Source: JAGVSR01 sp963742405
Lineage (GTDB): Bacteria > Pseudomonadota > Alphaproteobacteria > Rhizobiales > Hyphomicrobiaceae
Length of the DNA: 64,000 bases
Direction: 5' to 3'
NCBI GenBank assembly: GCA_963742405.1
Contig: CAVUMB010000006.1
Span: 124,001-188,000, forward strand
The notes beneath the pieces are model-generated. The model had not been told where the DNA came from and made no database searches. It saw only the letters and a list, made by a program, of their open reading frames with translations. Below are positions 35,300 to 44,277 of this stretch, piece by piece (positions within the stretch are counted from its first letter, which is position 1; every line of letters begins with the position of its first letter). The position numbers were made by a program, and so were the translations under genes.

Positions 35300-36541
35300 T
35301 CACGGCAAAGCCGCCGTACTGCGAATGTGGTTCAGCACGGCGTCGGACGGCCAGCAGTCCACCTTGAGCCCGTTCGCACGCTGATAAAGGCCAATGATCT
35401 TGCGCGTGTTCGACCCGACTTTACCGTCGATTTTTTCCACCTCGTATCCGGCTTTGCCGAGCCGGGTCTGGATTTCCTGGATCACCTTCGTTTTCTGTGC
35501 CCCGGTCCCGCCAAACGCATGCACAAAATCGCCCTTGCCCGCGATGCGATCGGCCAGATGGCCGACGAAAACGGCATAGAGATCGGACATATTATAGCGG
35601 CGGATAACTTTGTAGTTTTCGAACACGAGAAACGAGGGGCCGTATGCGCCGGCCGGGCTCATGAGATAGGCCTCAACAGCCTGATATTTTTCCCCCCACG
35701 GCTGACCATCGGCCCGGCGGTACCCCATCTTCTGCCATTCCGCGATGCTGCGCGCCTGTGTCGGCCCCTCAAAGCCGCAGTCGGAAGACGTTGGAATGAC
35801 GACCTCGTAGCCCCAGGTCTGACCGCGCACCCAGCCCTTGCCGGCCAGTTGCGCAGCGCCCGACGCCAGGGCGTCACCGACGTTGTGGAAAATATCCTTC
35901 TTGCCGTCGCCATCGAGATCGCGTGCATGGCTGAAATACTCCGACGGCATGAACTGCGTCAGCCCGACGGCTCCCGCCCACGAGGCGCGCATGTCGGATC
36001 GTGCGACACCTGACTGCAGCATTTTCAACGCTTCGATGAGCTCGTTGCGAAACAGCTCTTTGCGGCGTCCCGTCCAGGCGAGCGTCGCCAGCACTTCAAT
36101 GGCGTCATGCGGCAACTTGTGGGTGCCGAACGCCGTTTCGCGTCCCCAGATGGCGAGGATCGAATAGCGGTCGACGCCGATATCGCGCTCGATCTTCGCC
36201 AGATCCGCCGCATGCTCGACGGCAAGCTTGCGCCCTGTCGCGGCCAGCCGTTCAAGGTAGGCCTCGTCGAGATACTCCTTCGGCGCCCGTGTGAACTCAG
36301 CCTGGCCTTGGCTGCCATCACTCGGCCGGCCCGGCAGATCAAGGTCCGGGAGCTTCATATTGGGCTGCAGGCCCGCAAACGTTTTGTCGAACGTCGCGCG
36401 CGAGACGCCGGCCGCCTGCGCGTCGGGCCACAACCCGGCGACGAATTGGGCAAACGACGGCCGGTCGTCGGCTGACGCCGTCCCGGCGGCCATGATGAGG
36501 CCGGTGAAAAACCAGACGATCCGGCGAATGATCGGGGTCAA
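35300..36541 (-). CDS. Lytic murein transglycosylase, MltB family
   Basis: 413 residues. Signal peptide (FFTGLIMAAGTASA), catalytic domain with the active-site glutamate in ILAIWGRETAFGTH, then GAVGLTQFMPSEYFSHARDLDGDGKKDI (EF-hand-like), and a C-terminal peptidoglycan-binding domain (QTRLGKAGYEVEKIDGKVG). It cleaves glycan strands to 1,6-anhydro ends in the periplasm. The stop overlaps the GTG of the DUF459 frame, so the two genes are probably co-translated. Confidence 0.92.
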   Translation of the reverse strand: MTPIIRRIVWFFTGLIMAAGTASADDRPSFAQFVAGLWPDAQAAGVSRATFDKTFAGLQPNMKLPDLDLPGRPSDGSQGQAEFTRAPKEYLDEAYLERLAATGRKLAVEHAADLAKIERDIGVDRYSILAIWGRETAFGTHKLPHDAIEVLATLAWTGRRKELFRNELIEALKMLQSGVARSDMRASWAGAVGLTQFMPSEYFSHARDLDGDGKKDIFHNVGDALASGAAQLAGKGWVRGQTWGYEVVIPTSSDCGFEGPTQARSIAEWQKMGYRRADGQPWGEKYQAVEAYLMSPAGAYGPSFLVFENYKVIRRYNMSDLYAVFVGHLADRIAGKGDFVHAFGGTGAQKTKVIQEIQTRLGKAGYEVEKIDGKVGSNTRKIIGLYQRANGLKVDCWPSDAVLNHIRSTAALP

Positions 36542-36629
36542 GGTCGAAAACTCCTCGTGTTCAGGGTCACAAAGCCCGGATTCGCGGCCCTTTTAGGACC
36601 CTTTGCCCGCCTGGAGTCGGCGCGGTCAA

Positions 36630-36660
36630 CCCCTCTCGCCGTCGCCTTCGACGGGGAGAG
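36630..36660. repeat. Degenerate intergenic palindromic repeat, copy 2
   Basis: CCCCTCTCGCCGTCG facing CGACGGGGAGAG. It resembles the repeats at 7154-7193 and 50890-50930 but lacks the TGAGGGG tail. It lies in the 281-bp gap between the transglycosylase gene and gapR. Confidence 0.55.
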
Positions 36661-36822
36661 GCGATTCGCCGGCACGCCTTCCTCCACAGGTGCACAAAAA
36701 CCTCTGGAACAAAAAGACGGTTGCTTGAAGGGGGGGAGGGCGGCCGATAGCTTGGGTGATTGACGCGCGTGCGTATCCGCGCCCCCCCGAGTTCCTTGTG
36801 ATATTTGAAAATGAGGTAGGCG

Positions 36823-37113
36823 ATGACCACGCTACAGGCCGCCGCGCAGAATCAGTTGCGCCAGCTCGTCGAGCAGATCGAGCGGCTGGAAGAGGAAAAG
36901 AAAGCACTCGCGTCCGACATCCGCGACAAATATCTGGAGGCCAAGGGCGTCGGCTTCGACGTCAAAGCCCTGCGTCAGATCGTTCGCATGCGCAAAAAGA
37001 GCGAGCAGGAGCGCCAGGAAGAAGAAAGCATCCTTGAAGTCTATTTGCACGCGCTCGGCATGCTGGCCGAAACCTCGCCCACCGGCGGCCTCCGCATGCA
37101 AGCCGCGGAATAG
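36823..37113 (+). CDS. gapR: GapR-family chromosome-structuring protein (DUF2312/UPF0335)
   Basis: 96 residues, largely helical: QLRQLVEQIERLEEEKKALASD, then KYLEAKGVGFDVKALRQIVRMRKK, then the oligomerisation helix up to GMLAET. In Caulobacter GapR binds overtwisted AT-rich DNA ahead of replication forks and helps topoisomerases. GAGGT lies five bases before the ATG. A strong hairpin follows at 37139-37168. Confidence 0.9.
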   Translation: MTTLQAAAQNQLRQLVEQIERLEEEKKALASDIRDKYLEAKGVGFDVKALRQIVRMRKKSEQERQEEESILEVYLHALGMLAETSPTGGLRMQAAE

Positions 37114-37138
37114 GGACGTCTACGTTTATTGGAGTTTG

Positions 37139-37168
37139 AAAGGGCGCCCTCTGCAAGAGGGCGCCTTT
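37139..37168 (+). terminator. Terminator hairpin after gapR
   Basis: GCGCCCTCT pairs with AGAGGGCGC around a short loop, extended by AAAG / CTTT. The 3' CTTTG gives a short T-run. A symmetric A-run on the left makes it plausible for the convergent protease gene as well. Confidence 0.7.
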
Positions 37169-37210
37169 GAACTGCTCGTGTCACCCACCACCGCATCGCC
37201 GGCATCAGAC

Positions 37211-37978
37211 TTAGGCCGATTGAACGTGGGGCAGATCAGCGGACACGTTGTGTTTTCGAATTACGAGCCACCAAAGGGCAGCGGCAACGACTGCATTTAC
37301 GACGATGCCGATTGTGATTAACTGGCCCAGTTCAGCTTGATAGATGCCACCGAGAAATTGCACCATGTCCCAAAGAGCGTGGAACACAATCAAAGGGATC
37401 AGGCTGTTGACCCTCAGTGCATAACAGGCCATTGCCAGCCCGAAAACAAAAGTCAGCGCCATCTGCATCAGCATCCCATCGAGCGGCACGAAAGCCAGCA
37501 CGTTCACCGAATGCAAGAGCGAGAATAGAACAGCGGATATCAAGATTGCCTGATTCGTGCTGACCTCACTCAGCCCTCCCCGAAGCACGACGCCGCGAAA
37601 CATCAATTCCTCGGAAAAGCCTACGAGGGTCATCGTTACAACGATGATGATTGCCATCCCGGACAGTTCGACCGAGCCAGAGCTCAGGACGGCGGCGAAC
37701 AGCGCGGCCATGACCACAAAATTCGGCACAAGCCACCACATTCCGCTCCAATCGATGGGGCTGAAGCCGCAATGCCAGTGCTGGAATAGTCGCCGCGCCA
37801 TGACGATGGCGTAAAGGCTCAGGATCACCTCGAAGCCGACGAGAACGTACACCATCGTCGGGTCGCCATAAGTAATTGCGAACCCGTGTCCCGCCGTGAA
37901 CATGCCGACGGCCATGATCGCGATATAGCCAATCGCGGCCAGTACGGCGCTCATCAAGGAGCGACGCCTCTCAATCAT
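37211..37978 (-). CDS. CPBP-family intramembrane glutamic endopeptidase
   Basis: 255 residues from the ATG at 37978 (GGGGGGA four bases upstream); a TTG twelve bases further up is less likely. Seven to eight hydrophobic segments. The catalytic glutamates Glu123/Glu124 lie in SEELMFRGVVLRG, the first histidine in FSLLHSVN and the second in FHALWDM. The family includes Rce1-like prenyl-protein proteases and bacteriocin-immunity proteins; the substrate here is unknown. It is convergent to gapR. Confidence 0.87.
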   Translation of the reverse strand: MIERRRSLMSAVLAAIGYIAIMAVGMFTAGHGFAITYGDPTMVYVLVGFEVILSLYAIVMARRLFQHWHCGFSPIDWSGMWWLVPNFVVMAALFAAVLSSGSVELSGMAIIIVVTMTLVGFSEELMFRGVVLRGGLSEVSTNQAILISAVLFSLLHSVNVLAFVPLDGMLMQMALTFVFGLAMACYALRVNSLIPLIVFHALWDMVQFLGGIYQAELGQLITIGIVVNAVVAAALWWLVIRKHNVSADLPHVQSA

Positions 37979-38101
37979 ACGTCCCCCCAAATATTGCTGC
38001 CCGGCCGCACGTGGAGATCGATCTTACAACTGATGGTCGGCCAAGACCACACTTCCGGCCTGCCCCTCCAGGATGCGGTTCGGCGTCGGGTTGAACCGAT
38101 C

Positions 38102-38233
38102 GCCGCATCCGGCCGGCTCGCCGCAGGGGTGTCGGACGCGGTAATCCCGCCCCTCTCCCACCGCGTCCGGCCGGCTCCCCGCAGGGGTGTCGGACGCGGT
38201 AATCAAAGAGTCCATCGGACGCGGTAATCAAAG
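38102..38233 (+). repeat. REP-like cluster 5: two full elements and a right-end fragment
   Basis: Elements 38102-38145 (arms CCGCATCC / GGACGCGG with one mismatch, then GGTAATC), 38160-38204 (ACCGCGTCC / GGACGCGGT, inner CTCCCC-GCA-GGGGTG) and a fragment TCGGACGCGGTAATC at 38215-38229. It is the only cluster in a divergent intergenic region, upstream of both the CPBP protease gene and oxyR, so it may separate two promoters. Confidence 0.88.
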
Positions 38234-38257
38234 ATAGACGCGGGGTCAGATAAGAAC

Positions 38258-38284
38258 TATTCGTACTAAATCATTGCTCGAATA
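38258..38284 (+). promoter_or_regulatory. Dyad upstream of oxyR, possible LysR-type operator
   Basis: TATTCG (38258-38263) and CGAATA (38279-38284) are inverted about a centre near 38271, 15-40 bp before the oxyR ATG. LysR-type regulators often bind such dyads in their own promoter. The match to the ATAG-N7-CTAT OxyR pattern is poor, so this is tentative. Confidence 0.3.
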
Positions 38285-38298
38285 AGAGAAGCTGATCC

Positions 38299-39264
38299 TT
38301 GTCCGTAACTCTGAAACAGCTCAGATATTTCGATGCGCTCTCGCGCGAACTGCACTTCGGCCGCGCGGCCGAAGCGTGCGCGGTGACACAGCCGGCCCTC
38401 TCCATGCAGATCAGCGAACTCGAGCAGACACTTGGCCTGACGCTGGTCGAGCGGACGCGAAGCGGCGTTCGGCTGACGCCGAAAGGCGAAGAGATCTCCC
38501 AGCGTGTGGCGCGCGTTCTCGGCGACGTGCGCGAACTGGTTTCCTTCGCGCACCATTCCAATCGGATTTTGACCGGTTCGCTCCGGTTCGGCGTCATCCC
38601 CTCGATTGCGCCCTATCTCCTGCCGCCGCTGCTGCCGCTTCTGCGCGACGCTTACCCCGACCTCGAACTGCACGTTCGCGAAACGCAGACCTCGCACCTT
38701 GTCGAGGAACTGCTCGAAGGCAAGCTCGACGTCTTGCTGCTGGCATTGCCGATCAAACATCCCGATCTGGAAGAGACAAAACTGTTCCAGGACCCGTTCC
38801 TGCTGGCTCTGCCCAAGCAGCGCAAGGTCGCCGGACGCCTGCGCGCCACGAAGGAAATGATCGAGGGCGAAAAGCTGCTGCTGCTCGAGGAGGGTCACTG
38901 CCTGCGCGATCAGGCGCTGACCTATTGCAGCCTGAAGCAAGTCGACACGGTGAATACGTTTGGCGCGTCGAGCCTTGGCACCATTGTCGAGATGGTGTCC
39001 GCCGGCTTCGGCATTACCCTGCTGCCCGAACTGAGCCTGGGGATGGAAGAGCGCGGTCGCGATCTCACCGTCATCCGTTTCGCCGATCCCGAACCCTCCC
39101 GCACCGTTGGTCTGGTCTGGCGATCCACCTCGCCGCGCAAGGACGATTTTCGCGAACTGGGACGGCTCGCCGTTGAAGCATGGCAGAACGGGCCTCTGGC
39201 CGCCGCTCGACTGCTTCACGACGTCAAGAAGCCCGCCAAGGATGTCAGCGCGGAGACGTCGTAA
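38299..39264 (+). CDS. oxyR: Hydrogen-peroxide sensor OxyR (LysR family)
   Basis: 321 residues. N-terminal winged helix (LKQLRYFDALSRELHFGRAA, QPALSMQISELE), then the periplasmic-binding-type sensor domain. The redox pair Cys201 and Cys210 lies in EEGHCLRDQALTYC with the nine-residue spacing of E. coli Cys199/Cys208, which separates OxyR from other LysR proteins. Peroxide should form the disulfide and switch on catalase/peroxiredoxin genes; none is adjacent. The stop overlaps by 20 bp the 3' end of the convergent DUF882 gene. Confidence 0.93.
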   Translation: MSVTLKQLRYFDALSRELHFGRAAEACAVTQPALSMQISELEQTLGLTLVERTRSGVRLTPKGEEISQRVARVLGDVRELVSFAHHSNRILTGSLRFGVIPSIAPYLLPPLLPLLRDAYPDLELHVRETQTSHLVEELLEGKLDVLLLALPIKHPDLEETKLFQDPFLLALPKQRKVAGRLRATKEMIEGEKLLLLEEGHCLRDQALTYCSLKQVDTVNTFGASSLGTIVEMVSAGFGITLLPELSLGMEERGRDLTVIRFADPEPSRTVGLVWRSTSPRKDDFRELGRLAVEAWQNGPLAAARLLHDVKKPAKDVSAETS

Positions 39265-40753
39265 CCTTACGTTCCGCTAGCCCAGGAGGCGCGGCAACTT
39301 GATTGACGTAAGCGTCGTCGATGGCCGATAGATCAACGGCCTGTCCGCGAAACTCTTTTGCAAACAGCAGCTGCGCCATCTGCTCGCCCGGTCTGAGGCG
39401 CATGGGCAATATGCGCCCTTCGTCGTCGATCATGTCGAACGTCCGGCCCACGTCCGGGTGCACCATGCGCGCCAGCGCCGGATCGTCGGCTGAAGCGGTC
39501 TCGGTCAACAGTGGCAGGATCGGGAACGGCGCATACGCCAGTTCCTCCGGATGATCATCATCGAAAGCCGGCGCCGCGACGAAAGAATTCGGCTGCGCGC
39601 CAAACCCGGATGCAGCCGCCAGTGCCGACACCGCCGGCTGTGGCAGACGCGCGCCATCCTCACCCGTAGCCGGTAGCGGCGGCCGCACCGCTGCGACGGG
39701 CGCCGGCACGGCCGGCGTCGATGGCAGTGGCGCTGGGTCGAGCGCTGCAAGTTTGACCAGATCGTTCAGCTTGGCGCGTTCTTGCGCGGTGGGCCCGGGC
39801 GCGAAGATCGACGACCGCTCCACTGGCCGGGGCTCACGCACCAAACGCGGTGCGGGTTCGGCCCGCGCGCTCACCGGCCGCTCAGGTGCTGCCCGCGGGG
39901 CTGGACGGGTCAAGGACGGAGCCGGCGCGAGCGATGCGACAACAGTTGCTGCTTGCGGCCTCTTCTCCGGTCTGACCGCCAGCCTCGGCTCCGGCGGCAC
40001 CGGTAGCGCTGTGTTGCCCGCTGCCGCGACCAGCACGCCCTTGCGCGGGTTCGAGCGAACATCGAAGAACTGCGCCACCTGGGTTGCGAGCTGCGGCTGC
40101 CGCCGCCGCGCTGAGGCAGCGTCCCCTGGCTCCAGCGACCGGCCCTCGGCCGATTGATATTTCGAACGCCCGTTCGGAAACAGCAGCGCCAGTTCGTCAT
40201 GCGCCATGCGCGGCCAACTGCGTACGCGCGCCGTGTCGACATGCACGAAGGGGAGCGCCGACGTCGGATAGTAGCCGACACCACCACGCTCGCGGATCAT
40301 GGCCGAGTAGCGCAATTGGCGAATTGGAATGTCCGGAAAATGAATGTCGATGGCCTTGCCGGTGATGTGCTGGCTTTGGCTCGCCTGTCCACCGACCGTC
40401 CGGCGCAACATTTCATTGGTACCGCGCGAACGGTATCCGGAAATGATGTGCACTGGCTGCTGCGAACCCAGTTCATTGTGCATTTCCCAGATGATGTCGA
40501 TGGTTCTGGGATCCATCTCTGTCGATTCATTCTTGCGCCAGTCGCGCAAGAACCAATTGAGTTTCTTCAGCGCTTCGGGAATGTAGCGGCCATCCTTCTT
40601 GTAGAGGATGGAAATCGTCTCCTTGGTATGGATGTGATACATCCAGATCGTCCGGCTCTCGCCCTCGGCACCAACGGACACGCAATGTGCCGCCGCGGCC
40701 AAGGACGCGGCGAACACAAGACTGATGGCCCATCGTGCTGGCTGTCCGGCCAA
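39245..40753 (-). CDS. DUF882 / YcbK-like peptidase M15 protein, exported
   Basis: 502 residues. A signal-like N-terminus (AISLVFAASLAAAAHCVSVGA) is followed by the DUF882 domain (residues about 35-185). The LAS-peptidase zinc ligands are visible: His and Asp in SQHITGKAIDIHF and His in PFVHVDTARVRSW. The C-terminal 300 residues are Pro/Ala-rich linker with little order. It is probably a periplasmic peptidoglycan endopeptidase or carboxypeptidase. Its 3' end overlaps that of oxyR by 20 bp. Confidence 0.87.
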   Translation of the reverse strand: MAGQPARWAISLVFAASLAAAAHCVSVGAEGESRTIWMYHIHTKETISILYKKDGRYIPEALKKLNWFLRDWRKNESTEMDPRTIDIIWEMHNELGSQQPVHIISGYRSRGTNEMLRRTVGGQASQSQHITGKAIDIHFPDIPIRQLRYSAMIRERGGVGYYPTSALPFVHVDTARVRSWPRMAHDELALLFPNGRSKYQSAEGRSLEPGDAASARRRQPQLATQVAQFFDVRSNPRKGVLVAAAGNTALPVPPEPRLAVRPEKRPQAATVVASLAPAPSLTRPAPRAAPERPVSARAEPAPRLVREPRPVERSSIFAPGPTAQERAKLNDLVKLAALDPAPLPSTPAVPAPVAAVRPPLPATGEDGARLPQPAVSALAAASGFGAQPNSFVAAPAFDDDHPEELAYAPFPILPLLTETASADDPALARMVHPDVGRTFDMIDDEGRILPMRLRPGEQMAQLLFAKEFRGQAVDLSAIDDAYVNQVAAPPGLAERKVTTSPR

Positions 40754-40848
40754 GCGGCATCCCCCAAGCTGACAAGCGCTTCGCCAATTTAATCGCGTTG
40801 ATCAAAAGGGCTGTCTGCAATTCGGCATCGAGACCGAACCCGTTGCGG

Positions 40849-40869
40849 AAGGGTTAACGGACAACCCTT
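40849..40869. promoter_or_regulatory. Dyad AAGGGTT-N7-AACCCTT upstream of the DUF882 gene
   Basis: A perfect 7-bp inverted repeat with a 7-base spacer, about 100 bp before the DUF882 start. TTAACGG also occurs twice as a direct repeat here (spacing 13 bp). It could be an operator or a small hairpin; it is not a canonical CtrA box. Confidence 0.3.
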
Positions 40870-40947
40870 AACGGTTGGTAACTTTCGAATGCGGGCATTC
40901 CTGGGCGCGGCCCGGGCCAAAGATGGGCACATCCGCAACCGCCGGCC

Positions 40948-42099
40948 TCAGCCGTTCGGCTGCCGTGCCTCGGAAATGGTGAGGGTGGCGTTCATTTCGT
41001 TGCCCCGCCAGGTGAAGCCGTTACCGGTCCAGCCTTCGACCCACACCGCCGGCAGCATCAAGTCGCGCATTACGAAGGCCACCGGCGACCACCCCGAAAG
41101 ATGCCAGCCGGCCAGCCGCGCCACGGCAATCTCCGTCCCGTACCAGATGACGCCGAGCCCGATGACGGCGGCAACGGGCGCGATGTCGAAATCAGCCGCG
41201 ATCAATCCGCCGATGGTCATCGGCAACATTCCGCCGGCCAGAATTTCCGGCGCGTAGCACAAGGGAAAGGTCGCTCGCCGCAGTCGGGCCCAGCGTACCT
41301 GCCGTTGCCACACTTCGCGCAGACGGCGCTGCCCGAGAGGCTGCGGATAGGGGCGGTCGACAAGGCGCACGCGCTTGCCTTCCCGACGCACGATCTTTGT
41401 CGCCGCCGCATCTTCCGCGGCATCGCGGCCGAGCGCCTCGATGCCGCCGGCGTCGTCGAGCAGGTCTCGGCGCCAGAACATGGTCTTGCCCTGCGCGAAG
41501 CCAAAGCCAAGCGTATCTGCGGCCACTTGGAAGCGGCCTTGGTAGGTGTTGAGAAACGCACACTCGATCTCTGCGGCCACGCCCTGCGGCGCGCTGCCGA
41601 CCGGCGGCGAGCAGACAAGACCGGTGTCGAAACGGTAAGCGGCGAGAAGCTGGCTGACGTAATCACCCGGCAGCAGCACGTTGCTGTCGGCCATGATGAC
41701 CCATTCGCTGCGCGTCCCGTTCCAACCCTTGACGAGATTGTTGAGCTTCGGGTTCGGCGTCGGCCGTTCGTCACCGATCAGGAGGCGCGCGTTCACGTGA
41801 CGATGGTTGGCGATCAGTCGCCGCACCAGCGGCACCACTGGATCGCTCTCGCGCGCTGCGCAAAAGACGATTTCGAGGTTGGGATGCGGATCGAGCTTGA
41901 ACGTCGAGCCAAGTGTCGCCTCGTCGTTGGGGTCCAAACCGCAGATCGGGCGCAGCAGCGTAACCGGCTGGCTCATGCGTCCGGCGGGTACGCGCCGGCT
42001 GGGGCGCCACGCGCGCCAAACGGTTAGCACCGCCGACAGAAGATGGACGGCCAGCAGCAGGGCAACGAGGGTGAAAAGTGCGGTCGTCAGATCCGGCAT
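40948..42099 (-). CDS. GT21-like glycosyltransferase (ceramide glucosyltransferase/HpnI type)
   Basis: 383 residues from the ATG at 42099; an upstream TTG at 42150 would add 17 residues. An N-terminal membrane segment (LTTALFTLVALLLAVHLLSAV) and two or three C-terminal ones surround a catalytic core with TLLRPICGLDPNDE, the metal-binding Asp in VIMADSNVLLPGD, acid AEDAA and the (Q/R)xxRW motif in RQVRWARLRR. The family adds a sugar from a UDP donor to ceramide or, as HpnI, to bacteriohopanetetrol. No hopanoid or sphingolipid genes are adjacent, so the acceptor is open. Confidence 0.85.
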   Translation of the reverse strand: MPDLTTALFTLVALLLAVHLLSAVLTVWRAWRPSRRVPAGRMSQPVTLLRPICGLDPNDEATLGSTFKLDPHPNLEIVFCAARESDPVVPLVRRLIANHRHVNARLLIGDERPTPNPKLNNLVKGWNGTRSEWVIMADSNVLLPGDYVSQLLAAYRFDTGLVCSPPVGSAPQGVAAEIECAFLNTYQGRFQVAADTLGFGFAQGKTMFWRRDLLDDAGGIEALGRDAAEDAAATKIVRREGKRVRLVDRPYPQPLGQRRLREVWQRQVRWARLRRATFPLCYAPEILAGGMLPMTIGGLIAADFDIAPVAAVIGLGVIWYGTEIAVARLAGWHLSGWSPVAFVMRDLMLPAVWVEGWTGNGFTWRGNEMNATLTISEARQPNG

Positions 42100-42263
42100 G
42101 AAATGCGGAGAGCCTCGCAAACCGTCATAAATCCTACGCACGTCTCGCAAGATTTGGTATCAGCCAGATGACGACCGGACGTCGAATTTGTGACGAATCA
42201 GACCAATGAAATCGTTGGATGCCGTATTCGCAGACCGACGGATGACGCTCGATCTGTGACCGT

Positions 42264-43127
42264 TCAGATGATGCTCTGTGCGTAGAGATCGGTCCGGCGG
42301 TCGCGAAAAAATCCCCAGTCGGCGCGATAGCTTTCGATCAGGTCGAGGTCGAATGTGTGGATGAGCACACCCTCGTCTTTCGCGCCGAACTGTTCGACCA
42401 ACTCGCCACGATGATCGGTGATGAAGGAGTGCCCATAGAACTTTTGCTGCACGCCGTCGTTGTCTTCAAGTCCGATCCGGTTCATCGCGACAATCGGAAC
42501 GGCATTTGCCACGGCATGGCCCTGCATCACCCGCTGCCATTGCAAATGCGTGTCGAGGGCGGCGTCATACGGCTCCGATCCGATGGCCGTCGGATAAAAC
42601 AGAATCTCGGCACCCTGGAGCACCATGGCGCGCGCACATTCCGGATACCATTGGTCCCAGCAGATGCCGACGCCGATGGTGCCGAACCTGGTTTTCCAAA
42701 CCTTGAATCCGGTGTCGCCCGGCCGGAAATAATACTTCTCCTGATATCCAGGACCGTCGGGAATGTGGCTCTTGCGATAGGTGCCGAGCACTGCGCCGTC
42801 CGCATCGACGATGACGATGCTATTGTAATAACGCGGCCCGTCCTTCTCGAAAATCGAGACGGGAATGACGACACCGAGTTCCTTCGCGACGGCCTGCATG
42901 GCCACGACACACGGATGCGTCTCGGCCGCAAACGCCGTTAAAAACCATTGCGGGTCCTGCTTGGTGCAGAAGTAGATGCCCTGAAACAACTCCGATGGCA
43001 GGATGACCTGCGCGCCCTTTTTCGCAGCTGCGCGCACGAATTCGATCGTGCGATCGATGTTGCCATAGAGGTCCGGTCCATAGTGCGTTTGGATGCCCGC
43101 GACGGTGATCAAGCGGTGCTTTGCCAT
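42264..43127 (-). CDS. aguB: N-carbamoylputrescine amidase
   Basis: 287 residues of the nitrilase superfamily; converts N-carbamoylputrescine to putrescine, CO2 and ammonia. The catalytic triad is Glu46 (PSELFQG), Lys119 (TYRKSHIPDG) and Cys156 (GVGICWDQWYPE). The start is the ATG at 43127 with AGGAG six bases upstream; the TAG stop of aguA is part of that ribosome-binding site, so the genes are tightly coupled. Confidence 0.95.
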   Translation of the reverse strand: MAKHRLITVAGIQTHYGPDLYGNIDRTIEFVRAAAKKGAQVILPSELFQGIYFCTKQDPQWFLTAFAAETHPCVVAMQAVAKELGVVIPVSIFEKDGPRYYNSIVIVDADGAVLGTYRKSHIPDGPGYQEKYYFRPGDTGFKVWKTRFGTIGVGICWDQWYPECARAMVLQGAEILFYPTAIGSEPYDAALDTHLQWQRVMQGHAVANAVPIVAMNRIGLEDNDGVQQKFYGHSFITDHRGELVEQFGAKDEGVLIHTFDLDLIESYRADWGFFRDRRTDLYAQSII

Positions 43128-43136
43128 CAAGCGCTC

Positions 43137-44162
43137 CTAAAGTGGCTGCTGCTGCGTGATGCAGTGAAACGATCCGCCGCCGGCCATTCCGCAACCAAGC
43201 AGGCCCTTCGAGGGCGCGCCGACCACCGCGCGGCCGGGGAACACGGCACGCAACGCGGCGAGCGCGTCCTCTTCGCTCTCTGTTCCGTAGACAGGAACGA
43301 CGACGACACCGTCGGCGATGACGAAGTTCATGTGCGAAGCCGGTGAGATCTCGCCAAGCGCGTTGCGATACAGCCCCACACCAGGAATTCGCACGACGTC
43401 CAGTCGGCGCCCTTTGGCGTCCGTCGATTTGGCCAGCGTTGCAGCAATCGCATCCAGTATTGCCGCGTTGGGATCGTCGGGACCGGCGGCTGACTGGCAA
43501 ACGACCCGGCCCGGCGCGACGAACCGGGCGATGTTATCGATGTGGCCATCGGTGTGATCGTTCTTCAAGCCCTCGTCGATCCAGATGACGGCTTTTGCTC
43601 CGAAGGCTTGCCGCAGCGCCGCTTCTGCCTGGTCCTTGGTCCATCCGTTCCGGTTTGGGTTGAGCAACGTTTGCCGCGTTGTCAGGACCGTGCCCTCGCC
43701 GTCCTGATCGACCGCACCACCTTCGAGCACGAAATCAAACCGCCGCACGGGCGAACCGGCCAGCCGCGCCACGTCATCGCCCACCGTTACGTCATCGGGC
43801 AGTTCGTATTTGCCGCCCCAACTGTTGGTTTTGAAACGCAATGCGATGGGTCCGCGGTTGTCGCGTGCGAAAATCGGACCGGTATCGCGCAACCAGATAT
43901 CGCCATAGCGGGCGGGGATGATTTCCGCGAGGCTTCCCACCGCCGCTGTCGCCGTCTGCTCAGCCTCTGCCCCGTTCGCCAAGAGCCGGACGCGATTACC
44001 ATATCCCGCCAAAGTCCGGATGAGGCCGATCATGTCTCGCCGTGGCGCATCGAGGTCGCCGTTCCACTCGTCGGCGTCGGCCGGCCAAGCCGTCCACATC
44101 GCTGATTGGGGCGCCCATTCGGCGGGAACGATGATGGAAGTTTCGGTCATCGCGTCGGTCAT
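43137..44162 (-). CDS. aguA: Agmatine deiminase
   Basis: Converts agmatine to N-carbamoylputrescine, the step before aguB. I start at the ATG at 44162 (341 residues; GGAAGG ten bases upstream); the frame is open further to 44291. Family motifs: WTAWPADADEWNGD, DIWLRDTGPIFARD, LEGGAVDQDGEGTVL, DGHIDNIARFV, and the catalytic Cys334 in GGGSFHCITQQQP at the very end. With aguB it gives a complete agmatine-to-putrescine route in two genes. Confidence 0.94.
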   Translation of the reverse strand: MTDAMTETSIIVPAEWAPQSAMWTAWPADADEWNGDLDAPRRDMIGLIRTLAGYGNRVRLLANGAEAEQTATAAVGSLAEIIPARYGDIWLRDTGPIFARDNRGPIALRFKTNSWGGKYELPDDVTVGDDVARLAGSPVRRFDFVLEGGAVDQDGEGTVLTTRQTLLNPNRNGWTKDQAEAALRQAFGAKAVIWIDEGLKNDHTDGHIDNIARFVAPGRVVCQSAAGPDDPNAAILDAIAATLAKSTDAKGRRLDVVRIPGVGLYRNALGEISPASHMNFVIADGVVVVPVYGTESEEDALAALRAVFPGRAVVGAPSKGLLGCGMAGGGSFHCITQQQPL

Positions 44163-44277
44163 TCGTCGGTGGCCTTCCGCTGCAAGCACCATGCGGTGCG
44201 GGGTGTGGTACCCGCGCGCAGCGAAGTCAAGGGTTCGCGTGAGGGGCCGCGCCAAGGGGCAGACCCCTTTGACAGTT

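Noticed and set aside
40846..40876. Possible CtrA box (TTAA ... TTAA) upstream of the DUF882 gene
   Set aside because: Spacing between TTAA motifs is 10 rather than 7, and the second alternative lacks a base; only a plain dyad is claimed.
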